A DNA stretch of 64,000 nucleotides from the NCBI GenBank assembly GCA_019247795.1, contig JAFBAK010000140.1, positions 1 through 64,000 of the forward strand, read 5' to 3'. Positions 21,076 to 29,460 of the stretch are shown piece by piece. The notes beneath the pieces were generated by a model that made no database searches, had not been told where the DNA came from, and was given only the letters and a program-made list of their open reading frames with translations. This DNA is from Hyphomicrobiales bacterium. GTDB lineage: Bacteria > Pseudomonadota > Alphaproteobacteria > Rhizobiales > Beijerinckiaceae. Position numbers and translations under genes: made by a program. Positions within the stretch are counted from its first letter, which is position 1. Every line of letters starts with the position of its first letter.

Positions 21076-21237
21076 CTAGTAAGTCGAGAAATGTTGCTCG
21101 AAGCCACAACCGCCCGGACCGCCGCCTGAACCTTCGGTGGAGCAATGGACACTGGCGCAACCGCTCACCGCGAAGAGAAGCACCGCCAATGTCAAACACA
21201 TAGCCAGGGCGGCCTTGTGCCTTCCACGATCCGGCAT
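21076..21237 (-). CDS. Small Cys-rich lipoprotein (53 aa), absent from the supplied ORF track
   Basis: MPDRGRHKAALAMCLTLAVLLFAVSGCASVHCSTEGSGGGPGGCGFEQHFSTY; signal peptide with lipobox VSGC. Confidence 0.6.
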   Translation of the reverse strand: MPDRGRHKAALAMCLTLAVLLFAVSGCASVHCSTEGSGGGPGGCGFEQHFSTY

Positions 21238-21370
21238 GGCTTCGCTCCTACGTTGCTTCGCAAAGGCCTCTAAAATGCCGCCTCATTTGCTGATGCACTT
21301 ATGCGGTTTGGGTCTCACCTGTTTGTAGTCGGCATCCTGCAGCTCAGGCAAAATAAGGCACGATCCGCGA

Positions 21371-22696
21371 TTACGCAGCGTCGGCGCTCTTGATGTTTGC
21401 ATCGGCTCGATCGAGAGCGCGCCTCAGCCGCACGATCGTCTTTGCTTCATCCACCGCGCAGTTGTCGTAGGTCAACTTCTGACCCGCGCTGATGGGTTGC
21501 ACCACGCGTGCGCCCTCGGCAAGCCCCAAGGGTATTGCGCGTTCACGTCGCGCCTCGGCCCATGTCATGGAGAAACCCCGATAGTCACACTCGCCGATTC
21601 GACCCATGAGCACGCCCGGGGCAAGATTGCGCTTTGCCACCGCAATGGCCTCTGCAACGGGATGGTCGAGAGGCTGGATGTCGTGGCGGCGATAGAGCAC
21701 GGCGCGAGCAGCCGTCAGCGGCGTCTCGAGACTCGTCAGGTGAAAAGGCCGATGCAAGGTGAATTGCGGGCCGCGGCCAACGTGCAAATCGGCCATGCGC
21801 TCCCTTACGCGGGCGTGCAGCGGTTCAACCACGCAAAACACGCCCGGCGCGACATCCTCTCCGATCGTGTAATCGACAACGCCCTTGCGCGATAAGATGC
21901 CGCCTTCCGACCGCAATCGAAACACGTCTGCGAGCTCGTCTCGGCAAGCTCGCGGCCCATGCATGCCCGGCTTGTCAGGCACAAGCCCTGTCGCATTTGC
22001 CAAGGCCACCATCTCGACCATCGTTTTCGTGCCGTCGACAAACTCGGCGAGCACCCGCGGATTCATGTTGCGGGCCTGCGCCTCGCTTTCGAAATCCTGC
22101 GGCATGGCATCAAACCGCAAAGCGTTATTCTTGCCTTTGCCGGCCGCCACCACCCTCATTCCCAGTGCTCGCGCGAAAGCGACCAGCTCGGCCGCGGCGG
22201 CAGGCTCGTCTCCGGCTGCGCCCGAATACACCACGCCGGCACGCTGTGCTTGCGCCTTGAGCTGACGGCCGACGGTGATATCGGCCTCCACGTTCAGCAT
22301 GACGATATGCTTGCCGTTGCGGATGGAAGCCTGTGCGACCTCAGCCCCCGAATTCGGATGACCGGTAGCATCGATGATCACCTCGACGCGGCCAGCTGCC
22401 GCGGCGGCCTCGATCTCGGTTGTAAGTGCAATGCGCCCGGACTCGATGACACGGTCGACAGCGGAACCGCTTGATGCCTCGACGAGGTCGCTGCGACCCA
22501 TTCCAGCGAGGAGAACAGCGTCGATCGCGTTACTGCGTTGTGAGCGGACCGTGATGGCTCCCACGCGCAAGCCTCGCATCAGGGCGATCTGGACAATGAG
22601 GTCGGTGCCCATTTGGCCTGCCCCGACCACGGCGACCGTTATGGGGCCCGATGTCTTTGTTCGCTCCGCGAGATCCGCAGCGAAGGATGGAAACAT
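21371..22696 (-). CDS. NAD(P)-binding homoserine dehydrogenase-like protein with C-terminal SAF-like region (COG4091-type)
   Basis: ITVAVVGAGQMGTDLIVQIALMRGLRVGAI; IDATGHPNSGAEVAQASIRNGKHIVMLNVEADITVG; C-terminal VVQPISAGQKLTYDNCAVDE. Confidence 0.75.
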   Translation of the reverse strand: MFPSFAADLAERTKTSGPITVAVVGAGQMGTDLIVQIALMRGLRVGAITVRSQRSNAIDAVLLAGMGRSDLVEASSGSAVDRVIESGRIALTTEIEAAAAAGRVEVIIDATGHPNSGAEVAQASIRNGKHIVMLNVEADITVGRQLKAQAQRAGVVYSGAAGDEPAAAAELVAFARALGMRVVAAGKGKNNALRFDAMPQDFESEAQARNMNPRVLAEFVDGTKTMVEMVALANATGLVPDKPGMHGPRACRDELADVFRLRSEGGILSRKGVVDYTIGEDVAPGVFCVVEPLHARVRERMADLHVGRGPQFTLHRPFHLTSLETPLTAARAVLYRRHDIQPLDHPVAEAIAVAKRNLAPGVLMGRIGECDYRGFSMTWAEARRERAIPLGLAEGARVVQPISAGQKLTYDNCAVDEAKTIVRLRRALDRADANIKSADAA

Positions 22697-23109
22697 GTCG
22701 CCCTCTAGGTTGACTTCCCTGCTTGTGGCTCGCTTGCGTGAAGGTCTCGCGTCGCGCCGATCCAAAAGGCGCCACTGACCTTATCGTTCCATGGCTACTT
22801 ATAGCCGCGAACTCTGAGGGGCGAAAGCCGAGCAGGGAATTTCCGCCGCAAAACTGCCTCGAATCGGGTGGGAACATCACTCGTCGGTGACGCGTGTGCG
22901 GACAGACCTTCCGCAGACGCTGAACTTTGGCTGGGCAACGCGGTACGACCAGGTCTCGTGACCATCGCAGCGATTTTCGCTAAAATCGTTGTCGAAAAGC
23001 TGAATCACCTCGGGGTTCACGCTGGGTTCGATCGCGCGCTCAGGCGTTCGAAACCGCGCTGACCGCTCCTCCAAAGGCAGCTCGAGCCTCGCACGCGACA
23101 TGTTTTGAA

Positions 23110-24252
23110 ATGTGGACGCAAATGACCGCGTTGCCGGCCTTCCTTTTCCTCTTCATCTCGGGGCTGGGCTGCTTCTATCTTCTCTGCGCATGCGCAGCGT
23201 CGCTGAAATTTCCAGGAAAGGCACGCGTTCTTTCGCGAAAAGCACCGGCAATCACCATCCTCAAGCCGCTGCGTGGCGCGGATTCGAGCTTGCTCTCGAA
23301 CCTCTCTTCGTTTTGCGCTCAAAATTATCCAGGCGATGTCCAGCTCATCTTCGGCGTCATGGAGCGGGATGATCCGGCGACCTTGATCGTGCAACAGCTC
23401 GCCGCCTCGTTTCCCGACCGAAAGATCGACCTGGTCGCCGATCCGACGATCCATGGGACCAATGCGAAAGTCTCGAACCTGGTCAACATGATGGATCGGG
23501 CCTGCCACGATTGCCTGGTGCTCGCTGATAGCGACATCCGGGTGCCGCCCGACTATCTCAGGCAGATCGTCGACACGCTCGATGCTGCCGGCGTTTGCGC
23601 CGTCACCTGCCTCTATTTTGGCATGACGGCGAGCGGTCTCTGGTCGAGATTGTCCGCGCTCGCGATCAACAGTCATTTCCTTCCAAACGCCATCGTCGGC
23701 CTGCGTTCTCGTCTCGCGACACCGTGCTTTGGGTCGACGATCGCGATCGGCCGCAAGCATCTCGATGAGATCGGCGGCTTCAGCGCCTTTTCGGATTGCC
23801 TGGCCGATGACTACGCCATCGGCGCCGCCTTGCGCCAAAAGGGCGGCGCCGTCGCCATCGCGCCTCTGCTCGTGGCGCATGAATGCACAGAGGCGTCACT
23901 CAAGGAGCTGTGGAACCACGAATTGCGTTGGGCGAGGACCATTCGCACGGTCGATCCTCGCGGCTATGCGGGCTCGCTGCTCACTCATCCCCTCCCCTTC
24001 GCGCTTTTGGCGCTTGCGGCCGGAGCCCTGACGTCAGGTCTCGGCATGGCAATCCTTGCCGTCTCATGTCGAATTTTGCTTCTGCGCGTGATTGCGCGTA
24101 AGCATGGCCTCGTCGCTCCCGCATATTGGCTCACGCCGATCCGCGACCTTCTCTCCTTCGCGATATTTGTTTGGAGCTATCGAGGGCGAAGTGTCGAGTG
24201 GAAAGGACGCCACTATATAGTAAAGCCAAGTGGCACTTTGACCGCGAACTGA
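23110..24252 (+). CDS. hpnI: Hopanoid biosynthesis glycosyltransferase HpnI
   Basis: GT2 features (ITILKPLRGADSSL, LADSDIRVPPDYLRQIV, LADDYAIG) directly upstream of hpnJ. Confidence 0.9.
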   Translation: MWTQMTALPAFLFLFISGLGCFYLLCACAASLKFPGKARVLSRKAPAITILKPLRGADSSLLSNLSSFCAQNYPGDVQLIFGVMERDDPATLIVQQLAASFPDRKIDLVADPTIHGTNAKVSNLVNMMDRACHDCLVLADSDIRVPPDYLRQIVDTLDAAGVCAVTCLYFGMTASGLWSRLSALAINSHFLPNAIVGLRSRLATPCFGSTIAIGRKHLDEIGGFSAFSDCLADDYAIGAALRQKGGAVAIAPLLVAHECTEASLKELWNHELRWARTIRTVDPRGYAGSLLTHPLPFALLALAAGALTSGLGMAILAVSCRILLLRVIARKHGLVAPAYWLTPIRDLLSFAIFVWSYRGRSVEWKGRHYIVKPSGTLTAN

Positions 24253-25695
24253 GTGATCGACCTCATGATGCGAACGCTTTTCCTGCAGGCTCCGTCCTAT
24301 GACGGCTTCGATGGCGGCGCCGGCTCGCGCTATCAAGCCAAGCGGGAAATCGCTTCTTTCTGGTATCCGACCTGGCTTGCTCAGCCGGCGGCCTTGATCG
24401 AAGGCTCGAAGCTGATCGACGCGCCGCCGCACAGGATCGGCAGGGACGCGATTGTCGCGCAGGCGCGAAACTTCGACCTTCTCGTCCTGCACACGTCGAC
24501 CCCATCCTTCGCCAGCGATGTGAAGATGATCGAGGCGATGAAATCAGTAAATCCGTCGCTGAAAGCGGGGCTGATTGGCGCCAAAGTGGCGGTCGAGGCC
24601 GATAAAAGCCTTCGCGCTTCGCCGCTCGTCGATTTCGTGGCACGCAACGAATTCGACTTCACGATCCGCGACGTTGCCGAAGGACGAGAGCTTTCGAACG
24701 TCGACGGCCTCTCCTGGCGCAACAGCGAGGGCCTGATCATCCACAATGCTGAACGCGCGGTCGTCGAGAATATGGACGCCCTTCCTTTCGTGACGCCCGT
24801 CTATAAGCGGGACCTGACGATCGAGAATTACTTCATCGGATATCTGAAACACCCTTATATCTCGTTCTATACAGGGCGCGGTTGCAAGTCGCGCTGCACT
24901 TTCTGCCTCTGGCCGCAGACCGTGGGCGGCCATCGTTATCGCACGCGAAGCGTCGGTCATGTGATCGACGAAATCCGCTGGGCCAAGGCCGCCTTCCCGA
25001 AGGTCAAGGAATTCTTTTTCGACGATGACACCTTCACCGATGACGCGCCGCGCGCCGAAGCGATTGCGCGCGAGCTCGGCAAGCTCGGCGTGATGTGGTC
25101 GTGCAACGCCAAGGCCAATGTGAGGCGCTCGACGCTGAAGATCATGCGCGACAACGGGTTGCGGCTCTTACTTGTCGGCTACGAGACCGGGAACCAACAG
25201 ATTCTGCACAACATCAAGAAAGGCATGCTGGTCGACGTCGCGAAACGGTTCACCAAGGACTGCCATGAGCTCGGGATCGTGATCCATGGTACATTCATCA
25301 TGGGTCTTCCGGGAGAGAGCGCGGAGACCATCCGGGAAACGATCGAGTTCGCCAAGGAGATCAATCCGCATACGATCCAGGTTTCTCTTGCCGCGCCGTA
25401 TCCGGGCACATTCCTGCACAAGCAAGCCATGGAGAATGGCTGGCTCGATGACGCCAATGCCGAGCTCGTCAATGCCGACGGAGTGCAGATTGCACCCTTG
25501 CACTATCCGCACCTCAGTCATTCCGAGATCTTCAATTCGGTCGAGGAGTTTTACCGTCGCTTCTATTTCCGCGCGCCTAAGATCGCCTCGATCGTGGGCG
25601 AGATGGTGCGAAGCCCCGAGATGATGAGGCGCCGCTTGCGAGAAGGTGTCGAGTTCTTCCGCTTCCTCAAGGAGCGCCGCGAGGTCGCGCCCTGA
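24253..25695 (+). CDS. hpnJ: Hopanoid biosynthesis B12-binding radical SAM protein HpnJ
   Basis: TGRGCKSRCTFCLWPQTVGGHRYRTRS CxxxCxxC motif; MMRTLFLQAPSYDGFDGGAGSRYQAKREIASFWYPTWLAQPAALIEGSKLIDAPPH. Confidence 0.93.
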   Translation: MIDLMMRTLFLQAPSYDGFDGGAGSRYQAKREIASFWYPTWLAQPAALIEGSKLIDAPPHRIGRDAIVAQARNFDLLVLHTSTPSFASDVKMIEAMKSVNPSLKAGLIGAKVAVEADKSLRASPLVDFVARNEFDFTIRDVAEGRELSNVDGLSWRNSEGLIIHNAERAVVENMDALPFVTPVYKRDLTIENYFIGYLKHPYISFYTGRGCKSRCTFCLWPQTVGGHRYRTRSVGHVIDEIRWAKAAFPKVKEFFFDDDTFTDDAPRAEAIARELGKLGVMWSCNAKANVRRSTLKIMRDNGLRLLLVGYETGNQQILHNIKKGMLVDVAKRFTKDCHELGIVIHGTFIMGLPGESAETIRETIEFAKEINPHTIQVSLAAPYPGTFLHKQAMENGWLDDANAELVNADGVQIAPLHYPHLSHSEIFNSVEEFYRRFYFRAPKIASIVGEMVRSPEMMRRRLREGVEFFRFLKERREVAP

Positions 25696-26531
25696 AGCAG
25701 CTCATCCTGACGGCCGATGATTTCGGCCTCGCGCCTGAAGTCAACGAAGCCGTCGAGAAGGCCCACAAGAACGGAATCCTCAGTGCGGCGAGCCTGATGA
25801 TCGGGGGATCGGCCGCGAAGGACGCGGTCGCGCGGGCAAAGCGCATGCCGCTGCTGCGCGTCGGCCTGCATGTGACCGTCGTCGAGGATAGCCCCCTCTT
25901 GCCGGCGGGAGACATCCCAGGCCTCGTCGACCGGAACGGATCTCTACGTGGCGATCTTGGAGCGTTCGGGGCGGCGATCCTGGTGAAGCCCTCGACGCGA
26001 CGGCAGCTTCGCCGGGAGATCCGCGCACAATTCGAGGCCTACAAAGCGACCGGTCTCGCGCTCGACCATGTCAACGCGCATCTGCATTATCATCTGCATC
26101 CGATCGTTCTCGGCGAGATCCTCGCAAGCGGGCTGGATTACGGCATGCGCGCTTTGAGGGTCCCGATCGAACCGCTCGGAGTCTTGCGACGCGTTGAACC
26201 GACACCGACATATCCGGTCGCCCTTGTCGCCAAGGCGTGGGCTTTGATGATGCGCCAGCGAGCCAGAAGAGCCGGGCTCGTCAGCACGGATCAGGTGTTC
26301 GGCCTTTCCTGGTCGGGCCACATGACAGAGGAGCGCCTGGCCGGCCTCATCGACAACCTGCCGGAGGGCACGACCGAGATCTATACTCACCCGGCCATGC
26401 CGGGCGGCCACGCCGGCGCGGCACCGGGGTATGGCTATGCGGCGGAGCTCGCGGCTCTGTTGTCTTGTCGCTGCCGCAAGGCGGTCGAGCGCTCCGCGGC
26501 CAAGATAGGCGGCTATTCCGACTTGCTGTGA
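25692..26531 (+). CDS. hpnK: Hopanoid biosynthesis-associated deacetylase HpnK (ChbG/YdjC family)
   Basis: LKQLILTADDFGLAPEVNEAVEKAHKNGILSAASLMIGG lies upstream of the first ATG (25797); DHVNAHLHYHLHP; only a CTG at 25692 is available near the expected start. Confidence 0.85.
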   Translation: MKQLILTADDFGLAPEVNEAVEKAHKNGILSAASLMIGGSAAKDAVARAKRMPLLRVGLHVTVVEDSPLLPAGDIPGLVDRNGSLRGDLGAFGAAILVKPSTRRQLRREIRAQFEAYKATGLALDHVNAHLHYHLHPIVLGEILASGLDYGMRALRVPIEPLGVLRRVEPTPTYPVALVAKAWALMMRQRARRAGLVSTDQVFGLSWSGHMTEERLAGLIDNLPEGTTEIYTHPAMPGGHAGAAPGYGYAAELAALLSCRCRKAVERSAAKIGGYSDLL

Positions 26532-26713
26532 GCAGCCGGGGCGCTAGGTGAAGCTGGGTGCGCAAGACTTGCATTCGGGTGGATTTCCGGGCGGAAATAT
26601 GTCAGTTGTTGTCAATTCTTGCGGCGAAATCCGCTCGATGATCGGCGACATCCTCTATTGCGGGCCTTTTTACACGCCCGCGCGTTTCAATACTGACCAT
26701 GAGGGGTGAAGGG

Positions 26714-27637
26714 ATGAAGATCATTCTTGCCCAACCCCGCGGTTTCTGCGCCGGCGTCGTACGGGCCATCGAGATCGTCGAGCGTGCGCTCGAGAAATAT
26801 GGCGCTCCGGTCTATGTGCGCCACGAGATCGTGCACAATCGCCACGTCGTGGAATCTCTCAAGGCGAAAGGCGCCCATTTCGTCGAGGATCTCGACGAGG
26901 TTCCGCCCGGCGCGGTTACCATCTTCAGCGCGCATGGCGTCTCACGGAAGGTGGAGAACGAGGCGAAGCGGCGCTCGCTGCCGACGATCGATGCTACCTG
27001 CCCGCTAGTGACAAAGGTGCACAACCAGGGCCGGCGCTATGTCGATCAGGGGCGCGTGCTGGTCTTTATCGGCCATGCCGGGCACCCCGAGGTCGAGGGA
27101 ACCCTGGGCCAGATCGACGGGGAAATCCACCTCGTTCAAAGGGAGGAGGATGTCGAAAAGCTTCCGCTCGCTTCCGAGACGCCCATCGCCTATATCACGC
27201 AGACGACGCTGAGCGTGGATGACACGCGCGAAGTTATCGCCGCTCTGCATCATCGTTTCAAAGATGTGCAGGGACCCGACATTCGTGATATCTGCTATGC
27301 GACACAAAACAGACAGACTGCGGTGCGCGAATTGTCGCGATTGGCCGATGTGATCATCGTCGTTGGCGCTCGCAACAGCTCCAACTCGAATCGTCTTCGT
27401 GAGATCGGTGAGGAGGCTGGCTTGCCTAGCTATCTTGTCGCCGATAGCAGCGAGATCGACGCAGAGTGGTTGCGCGACGCCAAGGTGGTGGGCGTGACGG
27501 CCGGCGCCTCCGCGCCGGAGGTTTTGGTGGACGACGTCGTTCGGGCGCTGATGCGCATTGCTCCGTCCGAGTTGTCGATTCTCGACGGGCCGAAGGAGAA
27601 CGTGAACTTTCGCCTTCCCGCGGACGTGGCACCTTAG
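26714..27637 (+). CDS. ispH: 4-hydroxy-3-methylbut-2-enyl diphosphate reductase
   Basis: [47 protein letters not shown]. Confidence 0.96.
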   Translation: MKIILAQPRGFCAGVVRAIEIVERALEKYGAPVYVRHEIVHNRHVVESLKAKGAHFVEDLDEVPPGAVTIFSAHGVSRKVENEAKRRSLPTIDATCPLVTKVHNQGRRYVDQGRVLVFIGHAGHPEVEGTLGQIDGEIHLVQREEDVEKLPLASETPIAYITQTTLSVDDTREVIAALHHRFKDVQGPDIRDICYATQNRQTAVRELSRLADVIIVVGARNSSNSNRLREIGEEAGLPSYLVADSSEIDAEWLRDAKVVGVTAGASAPEVLVDDVVRALMRIAPSELSILDGPKENVNFRLPADVAP

Positions 27638-27657
27638 GCGCGGCAATCAACAGGGCT

Positions 27658-28827
27658 TTGAAGGAGCTTCACTTGGGCATTCCGCTGCGGCAGATCGCAA
27701 GGGTCGGCGCTTATATCGTGCGCCAGCATCTGGCAGGCCGGAAACGATATCCGCTTGTGCTGATGCTCGAGCCGCTGTTCCGCTGCAATCTCGCTTGCGC
27801 GGGCTGTGGCAAGATCGACTATCCCGATTCGATCTTGAACAAGCGCATCTCGGTGAAGGATGCGCTCGACTCGGTCGATGAATGCGGGGCTCCCGTCGTC
27901 GTCTTGGCAGGAGGCGAGCCTCTCCTGCACAAAGAGCTCCCCAAGATCGTGGACGGCGTGATCTCGCGGCGTAAATTCGCGATCGTGTGCACCAACGCGT
28001 TGTTGCTCGAGAAGAAGATCGATCAGTACAAGCCGAGCCCCTACTTCACCTGGTCGATTCATCTCGATGGCGACAGAGAGATGCACGACAAGTCAGTTTG
28101 CCAGGCAGGTGTTTACGAGCGGGCCGTCTCGGCGCTGCAAACCGCAAAGGCGAAGGGCTTCCGCGTTACGATAAATTGCACATTCTTCAACGATGCGGAT
28201 CCGCAACGCGTCGCGGCGTTCTTCGACACGGCCACCGAGCTCGGCGTCGACGGCATCACGGTTTCACCCGGATATGCTTACGAGCGGGCGCCCGACCAGC
28301 AGCATTTCCTGAACCGCTCGGCGACCAAGGAGCTGTTCCGCTCCATTTTCCGGCACGGCCAAGGAAGCCGCAAATGGCAGTTCAATCAATCGGCCCTATT
28401 CCTCGATTTCCTTGCCGGCAACCAGCGCTATCACTGCACGCCGTGGGGAAACCCGACGCGAACCATCTTCGGCTGGCAACGCCCCTGTTATCTTCTCGGA
28501 GAAGGTTACGCGGCAACCTTCAAAGAGTTGATGGAAACGACGGATTGGGACGCCTACGGCACGGGCAATTACGAGAAATGTGCCGATTGCATGGTCCATA
28601 GCGGTTTCGAGGCGACAGCGGTCAACGATACCGTCAGGCGTCCATGGAAGGCGCTCGCCGTTGCGTTGCGCGGTGTTCGCACCGAGGGGCCGATGGCACC
28701 GGAAATTCCACTCGAGAAGCAGCGCCCCGCCGAATACGTATTCGAGCGCAACGTCCGCCAAAAGCTATCGGAGCTGCACGCTGCCGACACCGTGGAGAAG
28801 CCCGGGAAGACTGCGACAGCAGCGTAG
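27658..28827 (+). CDS. hpnH: Adenosyl-hopene transferase HpnH (radical SAM)
   Basis: IPLRQIARVGAYIVRQHLAGRKRYPLVLMLEPLFRCNLACAGCGKIDYP; start probably TTG (27658 or 27673), no ATG nearby. Confidence 0.94.
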   Translation: MKELHLGIPLRQIARVGAYIVRQHLAGRKRYPLVLMLEPLFRCNLACAGCGKIDYPDSILNKRISVKDALDSVDECGAPVVVLAGGEPLLHKELPKIVDGVISRRKFAIVCTNALLLEKKIDQYKPSPYFTWSIHLDGDREMHDKSVCQAGVYERAVSALQTAKAKGFRVTINCTFFNDADPQRVAAFFDTATELGVDGITVSPGYAYERAPDQQHFLNRSATKELFRSIFRHGQGSRKWQFNQSALFLDFLAGNQRYHCTPWGNPTRTIFGWQRPCYLLGEGYAATFKELMETTDWDAYGTGNYEKCADCMVHSGFEATAVNDTVRRPWKALAVALRGVRTEGPMAPEIPLEKQRPAEYVFERNVRQKLSELHAADTVEKPGKTATAA

Positions 28828-29454
28828 AGCGGTGAACGCCGCATAACTGTCGCGCGCCGCGGCGAGAAGTAGCGGCAGCTCTCCGGGGCGTTGGATGAGA
28901 CCCGCCAACACTGCCGTGATGTTCACTCCGCCGTCTGCGGAAAGGGCCGCCGCCACGAAGGTCGGAAGATCTCGATTCGCGGCATCGCACACGGCGCGCA
29001 AGATCCCGAAAGGCACCCCACGCGCGGCCGCGAAGCGCGCTGCGATCGAGCTTTCCATATCAACCGCGATCGCTCCGGTTCCGGCGCGCAATTTTGCCTT
29101 GGCCTCGGCGGTAAGAACCGGCGCCTCCGCCGCGGCGAAACTTCCCAAAAAGCTTCTCCGTCCGGCGAGCTCGAGGTTGCGTGCGAGTTCGTGCCGGAGA
29201 AAGCTGTCCGTGGCGAGCCTTTCATTCTTCGCGATCACCTCCGTCCCGAGAACGATGTCGCCTCGGCGCAAGCCTGGATCGAGTGCGCCGCAGATTCCTA
29301 CGCTCATGACCAGGCTCGGAGGGCTCGCCAGCTCGGCAAGCTTCGCGCGGAGCGTGGCTGCGTCGCCGCAGATCGCCCTCGCGCCGGACCCTGCGAAAAT
29401 CGCGGCCTCGCGCCTCAACCCACTGACGATCAACAGGCCCGCGGGAGCTTTCAT
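28765..29454 (-). CDS. hpnG: Hopanoid biosynthesis nucleoside phosphorylase-like HpnG
   Basis: GLRREAAIFAG, MSVGICGALDPGLRRGDIVLGTEV, VDMESSIAARFAAARGVPFGILRAVCDAA. Confidence 0.92.
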   Translation of the reverse strand: MKAPAGLLIVSGLRREAAIFAGSGARAICGDAATLRAKLAELASPPSLVMSVGICGALDPGLRRGDIVLGTEVIAKNERLATDSFLRHELARNLELAGRRSFLGSFAAAEAPVLTAEAKAKLRAGTGAIAVDMESSIAARFAAARGVPFGILRAVCDAANRDLPTFVAAALSADGGVNITAVLAGLIQRPGELPLLLAAARDSYAAFTALRCCRSLPGLLHGVGSVQLR

Positions 29455-29460
29455 CTCGGC

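Noticed and set aside
20873-21371. tRNA-Thr as an integration site for a mobile island
   Set aside because: No integrase, no repeated tRNA 3' end, and flanking genes look like ordinary chromosomal genes.
22877-23101. 74-aa minus-strand ORF divergent from hpnI
   Set aside because: Composition is not clearly artefactual, but no motif or ribosome-binding site convincing enough to call it; left unannotated.
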